Part shown: positions 9,578 to 17,731 of the stretch, in pieces
Layout of the letters: each line of letters begins with the position of its first letter
How positions within the stretch are numbered: position 1 is the first letter of the stretch
Assembly (NCBI RefSeq): GCF_037101375.1
Contig: NZ_AP029019.1
Coordinates: 3,391,001-3,455,000, forward strand
DNA: 64,000 bases
Source of the DNA: Acidovorax sp. DW039
GTDB lineage: Bacteria > Pseudomonadota > Gammaproteobacteria > Burkholderiales > Burkholderiaceae_C
Direction: 5' to 3'
Translations under genes and position numbers: made by a program
Notes under the pieces: generated by a model
The model's input: only the letters and a program-made list of their open reading frames with translations
The model's database searches: none
What the model was told of the DNA's origin: nothing

Positions 9578-10363
9578 TCAGCCGAAACGGCCGGTAATGT
9601 AGTCTTCGGTTTCCTTGCGCTGGGGCTTGAAGAACATCTGCTCGGTCTCTCCAAATTCCACCAGATCGCCCAGATACATGTATGCGGTGTAGTCGCTGCA
9701 ACGCGCTGCCTGCTGCATGTTGTGGGTCACGATCACCACGGTGTAATCGTTCTTGAGTTCGGCAATCAGTTCTTCCACCTTGGCGGTGGAGATCGGGTCC
9801 AGCGCAGAGCAAGGCTCATCCAGCAGCAACACTTCAGGCTTGATGGCAATGCCGCGCGCAATGCACAGACGCTGCTGCTGACCACCCGAAAGGCTGGAGC
9901 CGCTCTGGTTGAGCTTGTCCTTGACCTCGTTCCACAGCGCCGCCTTGCGCAGCGCCCATTCCACACGGTCGTCCATATCAGTGGCGTTGAGGTTCTCAAA
10001 GAGCTTCACGCCAAAGGCAATGTTGTCATAGATGGACATGGGGAACGGCGTAGGCTTCTGGAACACCATGCCCACCTTGGCACGCACCAGGGCCACGTCT
10101 TGCTTGCTGGTGAGCAGGTTTTCGCCGTCCAGCACGATCTGCCCTTCGGCACGCTGCTCGGGGTACAGCTCAAACATGCGGTTGAAGGTGCGCAGCAGCG
10201 TGGACTTGCCGCAACCCGAGGGACCGATAAAGGCAGTGACCTTGTTCTCGGGGATATCGAGGTTGATGCCCTTGAGGGCGTGAAACTTGCCGTAATAGAA
10301 GTTGAGGTCGCGCACCGTGATCTTGGCGTTGGCCTGCGCGGTCACTGTCGTTGTGGAGGGCAT
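9578..10363 (-). CDS. pstB: Phosphate ABC transporter ATP-binding protein PstB
   Basis: 261 residues with Walker [10 protein letters not shown] (about 47-55), the Q-loop region [15 protein letters not shown] typical of PstB, ABC signature LSGGQQQRL and Walker [14 protein letters not shown] with the switch His in [10 protein letters not shown]. It powers high-affinity phosphate import with PstSCA and helps transmit phosphate status to PhoU/PhoR. It is 15 bases after pstA in one operon. Confidence 0.98.
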   Translation of the reverse strand: MPSTTTVTAQANAKITVRDLNFYYGKFHALKGINLDIPENKVTAFIGPSGCGKSTLLRTFNRMFELYPEQRAEGQIVLDGENLLTSKQDVALVRAKVGMVFQKPTPFPMSIYDNIAFGVKLFENLNATDMDDRVEWALRKAALWNEVKDKLNQSGSSLSGGQQQRLCIARGIAIKPEVLLLDEPCSALDPISTAKVEELIAELKNDYTVVIVTHNMQQAARCSDYTAYMYLGDLVEFGETEQMFFKPQRKETEDYITGRFG

Positions 10364-10378
10364 GAATGTCTTCCTAAG

Positions 10379-11260
10379 TTATTTCTGACGGGTCACTACG
10401 CGCGCCAGGATGTTGAGGCCGAGAACCGCCACCGTGATCAGGAACACACCGGCCCAGGCCAGTTGTTGCCAGTTTTCGTAAGGGCTCATCGCAAACTTGA
10501 AAATCGTCACGGGCAAGCTGGCCATGGGTTTGGACAGGTCCGCGTTCCAGAACTGGTTGTTCAAGGCGGTGAACAGCAGAGGTGCCGTCTCACCCGCAAT
10601 ACGGGCAACGGCCAGCAACACACCGGTGATGACACCGGCACGCGCTGCGCGCAATGTCACCATCGTGATCACGCGCCACTTGGGTGTGCCCAGGGCATAG
10701 GCTGCCTCACGCAGGCTGGCAGGCACCAGCAAAAGCATGTTCTCGGTCGTGCGAATGACCACAGGGATCACAATCAGCGCCAAGGCCAGCACGCCTGCGT
10801 AACCCGAGAAGCTCTTGAACCGTGCCACCACGACTGCATAGACAAACAGGCCGATCACGATGCTGGGGGCCGACAGCAGGATGTCGTTCACAAACCGCGT
10901 GGTCGAGGCCAGCCAGCTGCGTGACTCGTATTCAGCCAAGTAGATACCCGCCATGATGCCCACAGGCGTGCCCACAAAGGTTGCCAGCAGCACCATGACC
11001 ACCGAACCGAAAAGCGCATTGGCAATACCGCCCACCTCATTGGGTGGAGGCGTCATCTGCGTGAACAGTGCCAGGCTGAGGCCACCGAGCCCGAGACGGA
11101 TGGTTTCCCAAAGAATCCAGATCAGCCAGATCACACCAAACAGCATGGCCGCAAGCGAGAGCGTCAAAGCAATCTGGTTGACGCGCTTGCGACTGTTGTA
11201 ACGCGCCAGGCGCACTTGCGACATCTCCGCCGCAGAAATCAGGCGTTGGGAAGTACTCAT
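10379..11260 (-). CDS. pstA: Phosphate ABC transporter permease PstA
   Basis: 293 residues with six predicted membrane spans after an N-terminal cytoplasmic stretch. The EAA-type cytoplasmic loop is seen as [24 protein letters not shown]. Conserved PstA segments include [11 protein letters not shown] and [12 protein letters not shown]. It forms the membrane channel with PstC. Its start overlaps the pstC stop by 4 bases (ATGA), indicating translational coupling. Confidence 0.97.
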   Translation of the reverse strand: MSTSQRLISAAEMSQVRLARYNSRKRVNQIALTLSLAAMLFGVIWLIWILWETIRLGLGGLSLALFTQMTPPPNEVGGIANALFGSVVMVLLATFVGTPVGIMAGIYLAEYESRSWLASTTRFVNDILLSAPSIVIGLFVYAVVVARFKSFSGYAGVLALALIVIPVVIRTTENMLLLVPASLREAAYALGTPKWRVITMVTLRAARAGVITGVLLAVARIAGETAPLLFTALNNQFWNADLSKPMASLPVTIFKFAMSPYENWQQLAWAGVFLITVAVLGLNILARVVTRQK

Positions 11261-12303
11261 GAGCGTGCCCCTTCACCCTTCTTCAGGCGCGACAACAACA
11301 GCTTGGACAGCGACAGCACCACAAACGTGATGAAGAACAGCACCAGTCCCAGATAAATCAGCGATGCCTGGTGCAGGCCTTCACCGGCTTCGGCAAATTC
11401 ATTGGCAAGTGCTGAGGTAATGCTGTTGGCCGCTTCAAAGACCGATAGGGAATCGAGCTGGTTCATATTGCCGATGACAAACGTCACTGCCATGGTTTCA
11501 CCCAGCGCACGCCCCAGCCCCAGCATGATGCCGCCCAGCACACCGGTCTTGGTGAAAGGCAGCACCACTTTCCACACCACTTCCCATGTGGTGGCACCCA
11601 GGCCATAAGCGGATTCCTTGAGCAATGCGGGGGTGACCTCAAACACATCACGCATCACAGAGGCGATGAAGGGAATGATCATGATGGCCAGAATGATGCC
11701 GGCCGAGAGAATGCCGATACCCACAGGAGGACCGGACACAAAGGCCCCCAGGTAGGGAACGCCGCTGAAAAGCGATTGCAGGGGTTGCTGAACAAACCGC
11801 GCAAGGATGGGACCAAAAACCATCAACCCCCACATCCCGTAAACGATGGAGGGGACTGCGGCCAGAAGCTCGATCGCCGTGCCCAGCGGGCGCTTGAGCC
11901 ATGCAGGCGACAGCTCCGTCAGGAACAGAGCGATACCAAAACTCACAGGCACGGCAATCAGCAACGCAATGACGGAGGTTGCCAGCGTGCCGTAGATCAT
12001 GACCAGGCCGCCGTAATCGTTCTGTACCGGATCCCAGACGCTACGGGTCAGGAAGCTGAGGCCGTATTTCTCGATAGAAGGCCAAGCGCCCACCACCAGG
12101 GAGGCAAGAATGCCCAGCAGCAGAAGCAGCGTCAGCACAGCAGCGCCACGAGCCAGCCAACCGAAGATGCGGTCAGCCAGCATTCCTGAAATCAGCGGGC
12201 GCGGGCGGGGAGGAGTGGTCCGTTGAGCGGCTCGCTCCGCCTGAGAAGGCGAAGCCTGCGGGACCGGCAGGATAGTAGACACGTTCTGGGCCTTGTATGA
12301 CAA
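11257..12303 (-). CDS. pstC: Phosphate ABC transporter permease PstC
   Basis: 348 residues. A hydrophilic N-terminal tail of about 55 residues, rich in Ala/Pro/Arg, precedes six membrane spans. The EAA loop [21 protein letters not shown] and the segment [20 protein letters not shown] are typical. It pairs with PstA. It follows pstS after a 50-base gap containing a stem-loop, which usually keeps permease expression below that of the binding protein. Confidence 0.97.
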   Translation of the reverse strand: MSYKAQNVSTILPVPQASPSQAERAAQRTTPPRPRPLISGMLADRIFGWLARGAAVLTLLLLLGILASLVVGAWPSIEKYGLSFLTRSVWDPVQNDYGGLVMIYGTLATSVIALLIAVPVSFGIALFLTELSPAWLKRPLGTAIELLAAVPSIVYGMWGLMVFGPILARFVQQPLQSLFSGVPYLGAFVSGPPVGIGILSAGIILAIMIIPFIASVMRDVFEVTPALLKESAYGLGATTWEVVWKVVLPFTKTGVLGGIMLGLGRALGETMAVTFVIGNMNQLDSLSVFEAANSITSALANEFAEAGEGLHQASLIYLGLVLFFITFVVLSLSKLLLSRLKKGEGARS

Positions 12304-12316
12304 AAATGCGCCTTAG

Positions 12317-12345
12317 GGGCTGGCAAGCCTGACGCCCACCAGCCC
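12317..12345 (-). terminator. pstS-pstC intercistronic stem-loop
   Basis: On the minus strand GGGCTGG (12345-12339) pairs with CCAGCCC (12323-12317) over a 15-base loop; a TTTTTG tract follows at 12306-12302. It is likely to act as an attenuator or mRNA stabiliser, giving more PstS than permease. The role is inferred from other pst operons. Confidence 0.55.
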
Positions 12346-12353
12346 TGCAGGCA

Positions 12354-13394
12354 TTACTTGTACGAAATAGCCTTGCCAGAGGCGTCCTGGATACCAGCCC
12401 AAGACTTGAGGATGGTTTCCTTCACGCTGTCAGGCATGGGCACATAGTCAAGGTCTGTCGCAGTCTTGTCACCCGACTTGTAAGCCCATTCAAAGAATTT
12501 CAACGAAGTCGCTGCCTGAACGGGCTTGTCCTGCGCCTTGTGCATCAGGATGAAGGTGGCACCAGTGATAGGCCAGGATTCCTTGCCGGGCTGGTTGGTC
12601 AGGATCTGATAGAAGCTCTTGGCCCAGTCTGCACCCGCAGCGGCCGCCTTGAAGGCCGTGTCATCAGGGGCCACGAAGTTGCCATCGGCGTTTTGCATCT
12701 GCACGTAGGTCATCTTGTTCTGTTTGACGTACGCGTATTCAACGTAACCGATGGAGTTGGGCAGACGCCCCACAAAAGCGGCAACGCCTTCGTTGCCCTT
12801 GCCACCTGCACCGGTAGGCCAGTTGACTGCAGTGCCTTCGCCGACCTTGGACTTCCACTCAGCATTGACCTTGCTCAGGTAGTTGGTAAAGATGAAGCTG
12901 GTGCCAGAGCCATCGGCGCGGCGCACAGGTGCAATGGCAGCATCAGGCAGTGCAACACCAGGATTCAGCGCCTTGATCGCTGGATCGCTCCAGTTGTTGA
13001 TCTTGCCCAGATAGATATCGCCCAACACCTGGCCGCTGAGCTTGATCTGACCGGGGTTGATGCCCTTGATGTTGACCACAGGCACCACGCCGCCAATCAC
13101 GGTAGGGAACTGGACCAGGCCCTTCTTGCTGAGTTCATCGTCCTTCAGTGGCGCATCAGAGGCGCCAAAATCCACGGTCTTGGCTTCGATCTGGCGCAGA
13201 CCGGCACCCGAACCCACCGACTGATAGTTGATCTTCACGCCAGTGGCCTTGTTGTAGTCGGCCGCCCACTTGGAGTACAGAGGTGCGGGAAAGCTGGCAC
13301 CTGCGCCCGTTGCTTCTTGCTGGGCCATGGCGTTGGAAAAAGCACCTGCAGCCACCAAGCCGGCAACCAGAACTCGAATCGCAGACAGTTTCAT
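12354..13394 (-). CDS. pstS: Periplasmic phosphate-binding protein PstS
   Basis: 346 residues with a signal peptide of about 24 residues ending NAMAQ, then ATGAGASFPAPLYSKWAADY, the conserved mature start of PstS. Phosphate-contacting motifs GASDAPL and RADGSGTSFIF are present. It captures phosphate for PstCAB. The start at 13394 is chosen over an upstream in-frame ATG because it gives the signal peptide and has AGAGG before it. A three-repeat Pho box lies 44-71 bases upstream. Confidence 0.97.
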   Translation of the reverse strand: MKLSAIRVLVAGLVAAGAFSNAMAQQEATGAGASFPAPLYSKWAADYNKATGVKINYQSVGSGAGLRQIEAKTVDFGASDAPLKDDELSKKGLVQFPTVIGGVVPVVNIKGINPGQIKLSGQVLGDIYLGKINNWSDPAIKALNPGVALPDAAIAPVRRADGSGTSFIFTNYLSKVNAEWKSKVGEGTAVNWPTGAGGKGNEGVAAFVGRLPNSIGYVEYAYVKQNKMTYVQMQNADGNFVAPDDTAFKAAAAGADWAKSFYQILTNQPGKESWPITGATFILMHKAQDKPVQAATSLKFFEWAYKSGDKTATDLDYVPMPDSVKETILKSWAGIQDASGKAISYK

Positions 13395-13437
13395 GGAAGA
13401 ACCTCTAGAGTGAATAAGTTGGGATGACCGGTACTCT

Positions 13438-13465
13438 AGGACGGCTGTATGACAGTGATGTGACA
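13438..13465 (-). promoter_or_regulatory. Pho box upstream of pstS
   Basis: On the minus strand three TGTCA-like units sit at exact 11-base steps: TGTCA (13465-13461), TGTCA (13454-13450) and CGTCC (13443-13439). The core CTGTCAT-ACAG-CCGTCCT matches the 7-4-7 PhoB consensus. Orientation is toward pstS. Confidence 0.8.
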
Positions 13466-13466
13466 C

Positions 13467-13851
13467 ACAAAGCCATATGTCACAACCGTCAAACCCACCT
13501 TCAGGCCGCCATGCACTGGCATTCGCACCTCCGAGCCCAGCCTCGTTGAAGGACGAGTTCCCACAAACCGTTGAGCGCTGTCAACCCATTAGCGCGGGTT
13601 CCCCAGTGATGTCATGAGACTGACATACATGGCTCTTACGCTCCTGCTTCCACTCCATCGTGTGGCACACCTCAGGGCGGGCTTTGCACTCGCGTCTCCC
13701 ACGTCAGCACAGGAAACACGAAGCCGATCCACCTCTGATGGAACCAGTGGCCCCTTGCGAGACGAAGCTTCAGCCAGAACTTTCCAGCGCCCTCGGCTCA
13801 GCCGACAGTCATGAGCGGTCGCACTCATCCGATCGATAACAGAGACAAACC
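13467..13851. other. Intergenic region between pstS and the divergent binding-protein gene
   Basis: About 385 bases between the Pho box and the gene at 13852. A 66-codon plus-strand frame at 13614 has a hydrophobic start but no ribosome site and no recognisable family, so it is not called. A small inverted repeat ATGTCA/TGACAT lies at 13609-13626. Nothing else is clear. Confidence 0.5.
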
Positions 13852-15057
13852 ATGTGCCCTTTGCATGCCCCCAAGCCCGCTTTTGGCATAGCCCAGCAGG
13901 AAATCCTGACCTTCAGCACCAACGTCCAAGAGCAAAGTTGGGGTGCAGATACGCGCCTGCAGCGACGTACATGGATGAAGGGATTGTTGGCGACCGGGCT
14001 GTGGAAGGCTGGCGGGGCACTAGCGCAAGGCGAGAACACCCGTAACCCGGTCATTGCGCAGGTGGTGGACATGTCGCCTGGACAACAGGACGTCAGTCGG
14101 GACTTTCTGACCGGGTCACGCGCCGCATGGCAAGACATCAATGCGCGCGGTGGCATCCAAGGCAGACCCGTCCAGCACGTGGTACTGGAAACGGACGGAA
14201 CTGCGGCACAGGTGCAGTCGGCATGGCAAACCGCATACCGCATGAGCCAATGCGTGGCTCTGGCCGGTTGCGTGGGGCATCAGGTAGCTTCATTGCTGGC
14301 GAGACACCAAAGCAGCACGGATGCCACCAACCCCTTGCCATTGATTGCGCCATGGCTCCATCAAACGCTGGCGTCCAGCACGACAGATACCGTGTTTGAT
14401 GTCTTCGCTGATCAGCGAGCACAGATTACGCACGCGCTCAAGTCGCTGGCATCCATGGGCGTCACAGAACTGGGTGTCGCTTATTCAGCCGGGCAAGACA
14501 CCACCCAAGCCCAGCAGTCAGTCAGCCAGGCGGCGCAAGAGCAAAACGTCAAGGTACGACCCGTGGGAAATGGGTCATCTTTAGCCCAACCCATCGTCCT
14601 CTTCATCGGGGGTACCCCAGAGTTACACGCGTTCCTCGGAAAGCTCAAGCTACCCGCTGGCAGGCAGTGCTATGTGATCGCCCTGGCGGACGTCAATCTT
14701 CAGGTTTTGGCCCAGATGGGCGGGCTTCCACCTCGGATATCTGTCATTGCCACGCAAACGGTACCGTTGGTGACCTCCAGCATAGCCATCGTCCGCTCGT
14801 ATCGCGAGACCTTGGCCAGGCTTTATGACGAGCCCCCCTCCCCTCAAGGGCTCGCAGGCTTTATTGCGGCACGTTACACCGCCGAAGTGCTGCAGCAAAC
14901 CAGCGGTGCACTCCAACGCAGCGCGGTGCTGTCGTCCTTGCAACAGCGACGGTCGGTCAACTTGGGAGGATGGAATGTGAGCTATCAAGACAAAAAACGC
15001 TTGGCAGCGTTCGTCACACAAAGCATGCTGTCGCCGGACGGACGCATTGTGGGTTGA
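13852..15057 (+). CDS. Periplasmic binding protein-like protein (Peripla_BP_6 / LivJ type), possible Tat substrate
   Basis: 401 residues. From about residue 66 it follows the type I periplasmic binding fold of branched-chain amino-acid or amide receptors: an N-terminal strand, then DFLTGSRAAWQDINARGGIQGRPV, the hallmark N-x-x-GG-x-x-GR motif. Residues 38-44 read RRTWMKG, a twin-arginine-like motif followed by a weakly hydrophobic stretch ending GALAQGE, so Tat export is possible. The start is uncertain: 13852 leaves about 37 residues before the RR motif, and Met42 (13975) would remove it. No ABC permease or ATPase is adjacent, so it may act as an orphan receptor. It lies between the pst operon and ppx. 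Confidence 0.6.
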   Translation: MCPLHAPKPAFGIAQQEILTFSTNVQEQSWGADTRLQRRTWMKGLLATGLWKAGGALAQGENTRNPVIAQVVDMSPGQQDVSRDFLTGSRAAWQDINARGGIQGRPVQHVVLETDGTAAQVQSAWQTAYRMSQCVALAGCVGHQVASLLARHQSSTDATNPLPLIAPWLHQTLASSTTDTVFDVFADQRAQITHALKSLASMGVTELGVAYSAGQDTTQAQQSVSQAAQEQNVKVRPVGNGSSLAQPIVLFIGGTPELHAFLGKLKLPAGRQCYVIALADVNLQVLAQMGGLPPRISVIATQTVPLVTSSIAIVRSYRETLARLYDEPPSPQGLAGFIAARYTAEVLQQTSGALQRSAVLSSLQQRRSVNLGGWNVSYQDKKRLAAFVTQSMLSPDGRIVG

Positions 15058-15139
15058 CCCTTCAAAGCCTCACTCCGAATAGGTGGCAGTGCTATGCTGC
15101 CCGGCATCCAAAATAAGAGACTGAGCGCACACCGCCCCC

Positions 15140-16618
15140 ATGCAAAACGGAACACTACTGGCAGCTGTGGACCTTGGATCCAACAGCTTTCGTCTCGAAA
15201 TTGGCCGCTTCGAACACGGCCACATCCACCGGGTGGAATACCTGAAGGAAACGGTTCGCCAAGGCAATGGCCTGGACGAAAACCGCAATCTGACACCTGA
15301 AGCCATGGAGCGGGGCTGGGCTTGTCTGGCACGTTTTGGGGAACGACTGGCAGGGTTCCCCAAAGAGCACGTTCGCGCGGTCGCCACCCAGACACTGCGC
15401 GAGGCGCGCAACCGTGAGGAATTTTTGCGCCGCGGCAGTGAAGTTCTGGGATACCCGATCGACGTGGTCTCCGGCGTGGAGGAAGCACGCCTGATTTATC
15501 AGGGCGTGGCACGGCTTCTTCCACAATCGGACGAGCGGCGACTGGTGGTGGATATAGGAGGACGCTCCACCGAACTGATATTGGGCCAGCAGTTTGCGCC
15601 GCAGTCGGTCGCTTCATTCCGGGTCGGCAGCGTGGCTTGGTCCAGCCGCTATTTCCCGGACGGGGCATTCACACCTCAGGCATTTTTGGCGGCAGAAATC
15701 GCAGCCAAAGCAGTACTGGACGAGGCGCTGACCGTATTCCGCCGCGATGCATGGGAAATTGCCTATGGCTCATCAGGCACAGCAGGAGCGGTGGGCGACG
15801 TGCTTCACGCCCTTGGAGGCACCAAAGGATTGATCACCCGTTCGGGTCTGGAAGCCCTGAAAGACAAGTTGCTACGGGCACAAAGCGCCGACCGCATTCG
15901 CATGGAGGGCCTCAAGGAAGACCGACGGGCCGTCATAGGGGGGGGCATCAGCGTGTTACGTGCGGTGTTCGATCTCTTGGAAATTGACGAGATGCACGTG
16001 GCACAGGGGGCACTGAGACAAGGGGCACTCTACGATTTGCTGGACCGGGAGCAGCCTGAAACCGACTTGCGTACCAGCACGGTGCATGCACTGATGCAGC
16101 GCTTCGCGGTGGATTCTGCTCATGCAGAGCGTGTATCACACACCGCATGCACCCTGTTCCATCAGGCAGCAGGCCCAGACAGTGAGAGAGCTGCGCGCAA
16201 GCTGGAGTGGGCCGCAAAATTGCATGAAGTGGGATGTCGCATATCGCACAGTGATTACCACCGCCATGGCGCCTACATTCTGGACAACACAGATGCCGCC
16301 GGATTTGCATTGCCGGAGTTGCACCGCCTGAGCATTCTGGTCCTCGGCCAACGAGGCAAGGTACGCAAGCTGGAAGCAGATCTTTCTGACGCCACCTTTG
16401 CCCTGCAACTGCTATGCCTGAGGCTGGCAGTGGCCCTCTGCCACGCAAGGCGTTCGCCCGACATTTCGGCCATGCATCTGCGCAGGGACCAGCGCACTTT
16501 CAGGCTGAATACGCCCACGGATTGGGCCAAAACATTCCCCCAGTCTGCACACCTGTTGCAGGAGGAAGTCAGCGCATGGCAGAAGACACCGTGGGAACTG
16601 GTGTGGCAAGCTGATTGA
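15140..16618 (+). CDS. ppx: Exopolyphosphatase (Ppx/GppA family)
   Basis: 492 residues. The ASKHA-fold phosphate loop DLGSNSFRLEIGR is at residues 10-22 and the second loop VVDIGGRSTELILG near 137-150, followed by GSVAWSSRYF. The C-terminal helical HD-like half contains KLHEVGCRISHSDYHRHGAYI. It removes terminal phosphate from polyphosphate, opposing Ppk, which is encoded 1.1 kb further on in the opposite direction. A dual (p)ppGpp hydrolase role, known in GppA, cannot be excluded. About 80 bases separate it from the binding-protein gene. Confidence 0.92.
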   Translation: MQNGTLLAAVDLGSNSFRLEIGRFEHGHIHRVEYLKETVRQGNGLDENRNLTPEAMERGWACLARFGERLAGFPKEHVRAVATQTLREARNREEFLRRGSEVLGYPIDVVSGVEEARLIYQGVARLLPQSDERRLVVDIGGRSTELILGQQFAPQSVASFRVGSVAWSSRYFPDGAFTPQAFLAAEIAAKAVLDEALTVFRRDAWEIAYGSSGTAGAVGDVLHALGGTKGLITRSGLEALKDKLLRAQSADRIRMEGLKEDRRAVIGGGISVLRAVFDLLEIDEMHVAQGALRQGALYDLLDREQPETDLRTSTVHALMQRFAVDSAHAERVSHTACTLFHQAAGPDSERAARKLEWAAKLHEVGCRISHSDYHRHGAYILDNTDAAGFALPELHRLSILVLGQRGKVRKLEADLSDATFALQLLCLRLAVALCHARRSPDISAMHLRRDQRTFRLNTPTDWAKTFPQSAHLLQEEVSAWQKTPWELVWQAD

Positions 16619-16629
16619 AGCCCCAGAAT

Positions 16630-16656
16630 AAACGGTATAAACTGTTTATATCGTTT
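16630..16656. promoter_or_regulatory. 27-base near-perfect palindrome, probable operator of the following gene
   Basis: AAACGGTATAAAC (16630-16642), one base, then GTTTATATCGTTT (16644-16656). The two 13-base arms match except at one position. It abuts the ribosome site AAGGAG (16657-16662) of the next gene and contains TATA-rich -10-like sequence. Confidence 0.65.
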
Positions 16657-16668
16657 AAGGAGCATATC

Positions 16669-17160
16669 ATGAGCACACTCACAGAATCAAAGCCCGCCGC
16701 TGCCGCCAAAGAACAGCCACAGACAACATCTGCCGCCAGCACGAAAAAGGTCGTTGCTGCTGCAGCCAAGTCTGACGCCCCCAAGGCAAAGGCAGCCAAG
16801 GCCAGCACAGCAGACAAGTCCGCCAAGCCAGTCAAAGCCCCCAAGGCAAGCAGCCCCAAAGAGGTCAAGGCCAAGAAGCCCAAGCTGGTGCGTGACAGCT
16901 TCACCATCCCCAAAGACGAGTACGCGGTCATTGAGAGCCTGAAGCAACGCGCAGTCGGTCTGGCGCACCCCGTCAAGAAAAGTGAATTGCTGCGCGCAGG
17001 CTTGAAGCTATTGGTGGGCCTTTCGGATTCGGCACTGCACGCTGCGCTGAAAGCAGTTCCATCCATCAAGACGGGACGTCCCAACAAAGAACCGGTTGCG
17101 AATCAGGTAGCGCCAGCACCAAAAACCAAGCCTTCAGGAAAGACGCGCTCAGCCAAATAA
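16669..17160 (+). CDS. Lys/Ala-rich protein with a ribbon-helix-helix-like domain
   Basis: 163 residues. Residues 1-75 are low-complexity, rich in Ala, Lys, Pro and Ser, like histone H1 or PhaF tails. Residues about 76-128 read LVRDSFTIPKDEYAVIESLKQ, then VKKSELLRAGLKLLVGLS, a good match to the strand-helix-helix pattern of Arc/MetJ-type DNA-binding proteins. The C-terminal tail is again basic and includes TGRPNK, an AT-hook-like GRP core. The start at 16669 has AAGGAG seven bases upstream; an 18-codon in-frame extension is rejected. A 27-base palindrome sits directly before the ribosome site, suggesting autoregulation. It is probably a nucleoid-associated or polyphosphate/PHB-linked regulator; function not established. 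Confidence 0.7.
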   Translation: MSTLTESKPAAAAKEQPQTTSAASTKKVVAAAAKSDAPKAKAAKASTADKSAKPVKAPKASSPKEVKAKKPKLVRDSFTIPKDEYAVIESLKQRAVGLAHPVKKSELLRAGLKLLVGLSDSALHAALKAVPSIKTGRPNKEPVANQVAPAPKTKPSGKTRSAK

Positions 17161-17249
17161 GCGCTGAGTTCCCCATTCTCTCGGCGCAGGGATGAATGAA
17201 GTACAGAGAGCGCGTTTGTTCACGCACCGCTGCACCTGCATTCTTGCGC

Positions 17250-17711
17250 TCAAAAGTAATCGGGAGACTGCACTGCCATCACCACGGTCTGGCTTTGATC
17301 CATGCGCTGGCGTTGACGAAGCCACCACACAGCGCCTTTGCGCACCGCACAATCCTGGGCCTGCAGGCCGATGAGTTGGGCGATGACCTGACCGAGCATG
17401 GGTTGATGGCCTACCACGAGGAAAGAGCCGCGACCATGCGGCCAGTGGACCAATTCGAGAAGGTCCTGGGCTGTGCCTCCCGGTAGAAGCTCTGCTCGCA
17501 ATTTGAATTTGCGCCCCAATACTGCGGCCGTCTGCTCGGTGCGGCGAGCGGGGCTGGCCAGCACACGCAAGCCCTCTGGTAGCTGACGATCTAACCAGGC
17601 CGCCATCCGAGCGGCCTGCTTTTCCCCTCTGGGCGTCAGGGCTCGCGCAAGGTCATCTACACCATCGCCAGCCTCCTCAGCTTCTGCGTGGCGCCAAAGA
17701 ATCAGATCCAT
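17250..17711 (-). CDS. sixA: Phosphohistidine phosphatase SixA
   Basis: 153 residues of the histidine-phosphatase superfamily. The catalytic motif LWRHAEAEE (RHA near residues 7-9) is at the N-terminus, the second Arg in SPARRTEQTA, and the second His in VVGHQPMLGQV. SixA removes phosphate from histidine of phosphotransfer proteins. It lies 20 bases downstream of ppk on the same strand, a frequent pairing, so it likely shares its transcript. Confidence 0.9.
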   Translation of the reverse strand: MDLILWRHAEAEEAGDGVDDLARALTPRGEKQAARMAAWLDRQLPEGLRVLASPARRTEQTAAVLGRKFKLRAELLPGGTAQDLLELVHWPHGRGSFLVVGHQPMLGQVIAQLIGLQAQDCAVRKGAVWWLRQRQRMDQSQTVVMAVQSPDYF

Positions 17712-17731
17712 GGGATTCTTCCTGCAGATTG

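Noticed and set aside
13478..13495. Plus-strand TGTCACAACCGTCA as a further Pho box
   Set aside because: The two units are 9 bases apart rather than 11.
13614..13814. 66-codon plus-strand frame with a hydrophobic start in the pstS upstream gap
   Set aside because: No ribosome site, no family, Arg/Ser-rich tail typical of a shadow frame.
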